From: Streptomyces sp. TRM68416
GTDB lineage: Bacteria; Actinomycetota; Actinomycetes; Streptomycetales; Streptomycetaceae
NCBI RefSeq assembly: GCF_014596915.1
Contig: NZ_JACVWU010000015.1
Location: 124,001 to 188,000 of the forward strand
Direction: 5' to 3'
DNA: 64,000 bases
The notes beneath the pieces were generated by a model. The model had not been told where the DNA came from. It did no database searches and was given only the letters and a program-made list of their open reading frames with translations. Position 1 is the first letter of the stretch, and every line of letters starts with the position of its first letter. Shown here piece after piece: positions 60,012 through 64,000 of this stretch. The position numbers and the translations under genes were made by a program.

Positions 60012-60785
60012 ATGATCACTGTCCCCGGCGCGCGGCGCTGGTCCGGTCCTCGCTCCATCTACCGTCCGCGAGTGGGGATGGTGGGTCTCATGGCGATGGC
60101 CGGGGTAGTGCAGTCCTTGGCCACGGCCGCTCCCGCCCATGCCCTTGAGACGCGGACCTACAGCACTCCGGGAAGCTACACCGTCATCGTGCCCAGCGAC
60201 GTTACCTATGTCGCGGTGAGCCTGACCGGCGGGGGCGGCGGGGGTGGCGGGGTCGGATCCGGCGCCGCGTTCGGGGACGGCACGAGCCAGCCAGGCGGCG
60301 GGGGCGGAGGCGGGGGCGCGAACTCCTCCTGCGTCCTGACCGTGAAGCCCGGCGACAGGATCACCATCACCGTCGCCGCGGGCGGCGCCGGCGGGCCGGC
60401 CAGTGGCCTGGACCGAGACGGCGCGCCCGGGGGGAACTCGGCCCTCACGGTCAACGACACGGCCGGTGCCGGTGCGCAGGGCGGTGCCGGCGGGCACCAC
60501 AGCGGAAACGCCTTTCCCGGCACCGGAGGCGCGGGAGGCGATCGCGGCATGAGCTGGTGCGTCGGCAGCTTCCCCAATGTCTACACGGGCCAGGCAGGCG
60601 CCGCAGCGAATGCCGATACCCGCGCGGGAGGCGTCGGCGGCGCACCCGGGGCCGTTCCGCCCAGCAGTTGCGGAGCCGGAGCGGGCAGCGGCGGAGCGGG
60701 AGGATCGGGCTCCGCAAACGGCCTTGCCCACCAGCACACCGAAAGCCTCCCCGGCGCGAACGGCTGCGTCGTCCTGACCTACTGA
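60012..60785 (+). CDS. Secreted glycine-rich protein
   Basis: A 257-residue exported protein. A signal peptide (basic start, then MVGLMAMAGVVQSLATAAPA) probably ends at AHA near residue 45. A short beta segment (TYSTPGSYTVIVPSDVTYVA) leads into a glycine-rich domain with runs of eight Gly, like the glycine-rich domains of phage tail tips and surface proteins. It has four Cys in the mature part (NSSCVLT, SWCVG, SSCGA, NGCVV), so disulphides are likely. AAGGAG lies 12 bases before the ATG. Function unknown. Confidence 0.75.
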   Translation: MITVPGARRWSGPRSIYRPRVGMVGLMAMAGVVQSLATAAPAHALETRTYSTPGSYTVIVPSDVTYVAVSLTGGGGGGGGVGSGAAFGDGTSQPGGGGGGGGANSSCVLTVKPGDRITITVAAGGAGGPASGLDRDGAPGGNSALTVNDTAGAGAQGGAGGHHSGNAFPGTGGAGGDRGMSWCVGSFPNVYTGQAGAAANADTRAGGVGGAPGAVPPSSCGAGAGSGGAGGSGSANGLAHQHTESLPGANGCVVLTY

Positions 60786-61187
60786 CACATCCCGCGGTCG
60801 TTTCATCCGTTGTGCACCCAGTGATGGACCACTAGACATGAGAGGCAATCAGTCCACTTCGAAACGCCCCGGACGCCATGGCACCGTTCTCTGATCTTGG
60901 TCTTGCGGTGCCGAACCTTCCACCAGCGCGCCATACGCCGCCGCCAGGGGCCGTAGCGGCACGGGGCAGCGTGGGCACGCGCATCGAACTCGGAACGCCG
61001 CTGCGGCCCTTGGCGCGGACCCGGGGTGCGGCTGGTGATGTCACGGCGACCGGGCCCACGAGCACCTCGGCCCCGCCCCACCCGACACCAGCTCGGAGCA
61101 TGTGCCGCCTGCCCATGCCGGCACAGGACGCGGGACCGCGGGGATCCCAGTGAGCGCGCTGCTTCGACGGCTGGTGCGTGCCGGCAG
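60786..61187. other. 402-base region without a clear gene
   Basis: It lies between the convergent glycine-rich protein and CaCA transporter genes. Frames on both strands lack good ribosome-binding sites and have no family-like sequence. I see no strong hairpin with a T tract and no repeat. Confidence 0.4.
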
Positions 61188-62240
61188 TCAGAAGGCGAGG
61201 ACGACGACGATGCTCGCGTAGAGGGCGACAAGCAGGACACCGTCGAATCCGATCCGGAGCCAGCCGCGCCTCTGGCGGACCAGAAGGCCGCCGAGCAGGA
61301 CCGACGTCATGACCATCGCGCCGCTCGTGAGGAACAGTTCGTCCCGGGTCGCGGCGTGCAGAAGGGATCCGCCCCGGTAGGCGACATCGCCGACGACGAG
61401 GTTGAGCGCGTCGAGGCAGTTCCCGCCGACGATCGCGGCGATGGCCAGGGTGACGGCGCCGCGCCGGACGGCGGCGATGGATGTGACGGTCTCGGGCAGG
61501 GCGTTGACCAGCCCCATGAACACCGCGCCCACGAAGCCGGCGTTCAGGCCCGTGTGTTCCACGATGCCCTCCGCGGCGCGGGCCACCGCCCACCCTCCGA
61601 TCATCACGAGACCCGCGACAGCGGCGAACTCCGTCCACAGCCGCGATGTCCGCAGGCGGGCGAGTCCTCCGTCGTCCCCGTCCCCGTCTTCGTCGGGGAC
61701 GTCGGCGACGGTGTCGCCGGTGGGCACCGCACGCCACATGGGCCCTCCCTGGCTGCGGACCAGCCGCAGGCCCCCGAGGTAGAAGGCCACCATGACCACG
61801 GACGCCGGGTGCAGGCCCAGGAAGGTGACGGACGGGCTGAACCTCGCCATCACCGCGATCCCCAGCAGGGCGATGAGCAGGCAGCCGAACAGCATGTTCG
61901 GCACCGAGGCGGCGGCGTGTTCGAGGTTGACCCGCCGCAGGAAGGCGTCGGCGACGACGAGGGCGACGGTCTGCGCCGCGATGCCGCCCACCGCGTTGCT
62001 GTACGCAAGGCCGGGCTGGTCCGCGGCGGCGCTGACCGCGGTCATCACGATGCCCGAAAGGGACGTCACGAGCCCGAACAGCACCGCGCCGAACAGCGCT
62101 TCCCCCCAGCCGGTGCGATCGGCGAGGGTGTCGCCCACCCCGGCGAGCCGGATGCTGCACACCACCGTGACGGCCGTGGCCAGGAGGAAGACGGCGACAC
62201 TCCAGCCCAGGGGCCACAGACCGGTCAGCAGAGCAGGCAA
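61188..62240 (-). CDS. CaCA-superfamily cation exchanger (sodium/calcium type), atypical
   Basis: A 350-residue membrane protein with about ten hydrophobic segments and two alpha-repeats. The second has GLVNALPETVTSIAAVRRGA, close to the family motif with Glu. The first has LFGLVTSLSGIVMTAVSAA, where the usual TSLPE is TSLSG, so one of the two cation-binding Glu residues is missing. An acidic loop (VADVPDEDGDGDDGG) lies between the halves. The TTG start at 62240 follows GAGGGG. It may be an exchanger with changed ion preference. Confidence 0.8.
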   Translation of the reverse strand: MPALLTGLWPLGWSVAVFLLATAVTVVCSIRLAGVGDTLADRTGWGEALFGAVLFGLVTSLSGIVMTAVSAAADQPGLAYSNAVGGIAAQTVALVVADAFLRRVNLEHAAASVPNMLFGCLLIALLGIAVMARFSPSVTFLGLHPASVVMVAFYLGGLRLVRSQGGPMWRAVPTGDTVADVPDEDGDGDDGGLARLRTSRLWTEFAAVAGLVMIGGWAVARAAEGIVEHTGLNAGFVGAVFMGLVNALPETVTSIAAVRRGAVTLAIAAIVGGNCLDALNLVVGDVAYRGGSLLHAATRDELFLTSGAMVMTSVLLGGLLVRQRRGWLRIGFDGVLLVALYASIVVVLAF

Positions 62241-62512
62241 CGGAAACCCCTCGACGGTGGGAAGCGGTCGGCTGGTCGACTGTCCCGTACCGCGCAGGAC
62301 GCGTTCCACACGCCACGCCAGCGCTGTTCGGCGCTCCGCCCGTCGCTGGACCGACGAGGGACGACAGACAGCGGACGAGCACGCCCTGATGCGGTCCGGC
62401 GTCAGCGAGCAGGGCGGCACCGCAGAGGGCTGAGCGGCCACGGGCGGGACTGGAGGCCGACGCAGAACACCCTCGTAGCCGTTCGGTGACGTGGGCTTGT
62501 GAAGATCTGTGC

Positions 62513-63226
62513 ATGGCGAGAACAGCGACACCCCCACGGTGGCGGCATCGGGCCGCCGGTACGGCAGTCGTGGTGACCGTACTGACGGTCTTCCTGGCCA
62601 CGGCCTGGTCGTTCGGCTATGTGCGGCTGCCAGGGGCGCCGATGGCCTCCCTGTCGCGCAGCGGTGAGGTCGATACGGCCAGCAGCCAGGCCAAGGCGCG
62701 GGCCGAGCACCGGCTGCAGGAAACCGTCGGCGGTCTTCCGGGCACCCCGCGGCCGCTCGGTGCCGCTGCAGCGGACCGCTGTCTGCGCAACCTCCCCTTC
62801 GAAGGAGAGCCCTCCGGACCGCTGAGCTGCCAGTGGCGACTGGAGCGTTACCTCGTCCTCGACGAGGATCCGCGCACGGCCGGCGACACCTGGGCAGGGG
62901 CACTCGGCGACGCCCGGTGGACCGGCACGGAGACCTGGTTCCCTGTCGCCGGGGACTCGGCCGCCGAACGCCACGAGTACCGCGACGCAAGGACGCACGA
63001 CCGGCTCGTCGTCACGCTGGTCCGGGGCAGTGAGGCTTTGGACCTTCTGGACGCCGCGCCCCGTTTCGAGGGTGTCGAGACCTACGAGCGGGAGCAGCGG
63101 AGTTTCGCGGGCCGGAAGGCCGCGGGGCAGGCAGTGGCAGAGGACCGAACCGTCGCCCGTATCTCGTTGGTCCACGCCTACTACAGCGAGAACGGCAGCG
63201 CTCCGTACGAGCCTCAGTACTGGTGA
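62513..63226 (+). CDS. Membrane-anchored hypothetical protein
   Basis: A 237-residue protein with a basic N-terminus and one hydrophobic segment (TAVVVTVLTVFLATAWSF), then an extracytoplasmic domain rich in Arg, Glu and aromatic residues with two Cys (DRCLRN, LSCQWR). It has no known catalytic motif. The ATG at 62513 has GAAGA 9 bases upstream; a GTG at 62486 is possible. It is divergent from the CaCA gene. I do not recognise the family. Confidence 0.65.
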   Translation: MARTATPPRWRHRAAGTAVVVTVLTVFLATAWSFGYVRLPGAPMASLSRSGEVDTASSQAKARAEHRLQETVGGLPGTPRPLGAAAADRCLRNLPFEGEPSGPLSCQWRLERYLVLDEDPRTAGDTWAGALGDARWTGTETWFPVAGDSAAERHEYRDARTHDRLVVTLVRGSEALDLLDAAPRFEGVETYEREQRSFAGRKAAGQAVAEDRTVARISLVHAYYSENGSAPYEPQYW

Positions 63227-63249
63227 GCAGGCCAGCGGCTCAGAAGACA

Positions 63250-63333
63250 CCCGCCTCGGTCCGCCGCTCCGGGCACGGAGCCGCCCGACCGCAGCGGGGT
63301 CACACATCGCACACCGGTCACGTCACGCAGCAC
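63250..63333 (-). pseudogene. Remnant of a second HipA-like gene (N-terminal fragment)
   Basis: Read on the minus strand, this piece gives VLRDVTGVRCVTPLRSGGSV followed by PGAADRGG. It matches the N-terminus of the HipA-like protein at 58723-59628 (LREVAATRYVAPLHSGGSV, PGVVEADD). The DNA identity includes GGCGGCTCCGTGCCCGGAG, 19 identical bases. The similarity stops after about 27 codons and no kinase domain follows, so it is a truncated duplicate. Confidence 0.7.
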
Positions 63334-63353
63334 ATCCGCCGGCCTGGAGCAGG

Positions 63354-64000
63354 TCAGGCGCCGGCCAGCGGGTTGGGGAGGGGCAGGTAGCGGGCGTCCG
63401 CGCCGTCCGCGCCGGTCCAGCGCAGCAGCAGGTTCGTCTTGCCGGGCAGGGTGGGGACGGTGAGCAGGGCGGGGATCTCGGGGAGGGCGTGGCGGGACAG
63501 TTCGCGGCGGGCGGCGGGCCAGGGGTCGAGGCCGGGGTGGTGCTCGGACAGGGCGGCCGCCACCTCCCACAGGTGGTTCACGACCAGGCAGTACACCAGC
63601 CGCTCCCAGCCCGCCGCCCGGTCCACGTCCGCCAGCAGCTTCACGCCCTCGGCGTCCCGGAACAGCGCCTGCACGGGCATGCCGTCGGCGTCGAAGGCGA
63701 CCAGCGTGTTCTGCAGGTGGGCTTCGAGGACGACGCCGTGCTCGGCGAAGGCGGTGAGGGCGGGCGGTACGACGGCGGCCAGGTACGCCTCCCACCAGGC
63801 CGCCGGGTCCGCCGTACCGGACAGGGGGCTGCCGTCGAAGCCCTCCACCAGGCCGGCGGCGAGCAGCGGGGTGGCGCCGGGCCGGACGTGGTCGCGCAGG
63901 CCGTCGCGGACGAGGACGGCCAGTTCCTCGAAAGCGAAGTCGGCGGTGCGGTAGCCGCGGTCGCTGAGCCAGGCCGCGGGGCCGTCCGCGAAGGCGGCGG
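63354..64000 (-). CDS. IucA/IucC-family siderophore synthetase (C-terminal part)
   Basis: The C-terminal about 215 residues of a NIS synthetase, which joins carboxylic acids to amines or alcohols with ATP in siderophore assembly. The segments VVLEAHLQNTLVAF and ALFRDAEGVKLL are family signatures, and LPGKTNLLLRWTGAD ends the ferric-iron reductase-like region. The frame continues past the right edge of the window. Its partners lie outside, so the siderophore cannot be named. Confidence 0.9.
   Translation of the reverse strand, partial: AAFADGPAAWLSDRGYRTADFAFEELAVLVRDGLRDHVRPGATPLLAAGLVEGFDGSPLSGTADPAAWWEAYLAAVVPPALTAFAEHGVVLEAHLQNTLVAFDADGMPVQALFRDAEGVKLLADVDRAAGWERLVYCLVVNHLWEVAAALSEHHPGLDPWPAARRELSRHALPEIPALLTVPTLPGKTNLLLRWTGADGADARYLPLPNPLAGA

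Overview
This 64-kb window is high-GC actinobacterial DNA that looks like a Streptomyces chromosome. The signs are very GC-rich third codon positions, frequent GTG and TTG starts with ATGA or GTGA coupling, a WhiB-like protein, rare TTA codons, ROK, Gfo/Idh/MocA and NarL-type families, and intergenic palindromes typical of the genus. I saw no rRNA or tRNA gene, insertion sequence, prophage or CRISPR array. All functions are inferred from motifs and remembered family sequences; no search was run.

Left part (1-15.7 kb). A TetR regulator with its own palindromic operator faces a type III polyketide synthase, which carries a TTA codon and a possible coupled leader peptide. Next come a tightly overlapping operon (long WhiB-like protein, alpha/beta hydrolase, proB), a convergent proA operon flanked by two unlisted small genes, an EamA permease, ferredoxin FdxA, a secreted SGNH hydrolase, exonuclease III, an MBL-fold hydrolase, a PcaDC-type fusion whose lactonase nucleophile is Ala, and a ROK regulator.

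Central accessory region (15.9-33.2 kb). A minus-strand block (divergent SHMT, GT4 glycosyltransferase, StrG-like 2OG oxygenase, GMC oxidoreductase, two Gfo/Idh/MocA enzymes) lies downstream of a TTA-containing FAD/NAD(P) protein. A divergent plus-strand block holds a xylose isomerase paralogue, a DHA2-type exporter, a TIM-barrel/GH3 fusion and a third Gfo/Idh/MocA enzyme. I read this as an orphan glycoside or amino-sugar pathway; the product is unknown.

Right part (33.2-64 kb). This is more core-like: a SWIM/SNF2 pair, a membrane protein and ROK kinase, a ribose-type ABC operon with a GntR regulator and two identical palindromic operators, a Gfo/Idh dehydrogenase, a P450 with a TTA codon, a two-component system, an RNase Sa-like enzyme, a RibD/DHFR-like protein and an SDR. 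Then comes purine-nitrogen and glyoxylate metabolism: allantoicase, allantoinase, an AllR-type IclR regulator, a MobA/MocA-like nucleotidyltransferase and malate synthase. TTCC-N7-GGAA sites fill the spacers of the predicted allR and malate synthase promoters. The end holds a HipA-like kinase/SelW-like pair, a glycine-rich secreted protein, a CaCA exchanger, a remnant of a second HipA-like gene and a partial siderophore synthetase. From memory, the order SNF2 to aceB resembles S. coelicolor SCO6262-SCO6243, so the central cluster may sit at a variable locus.
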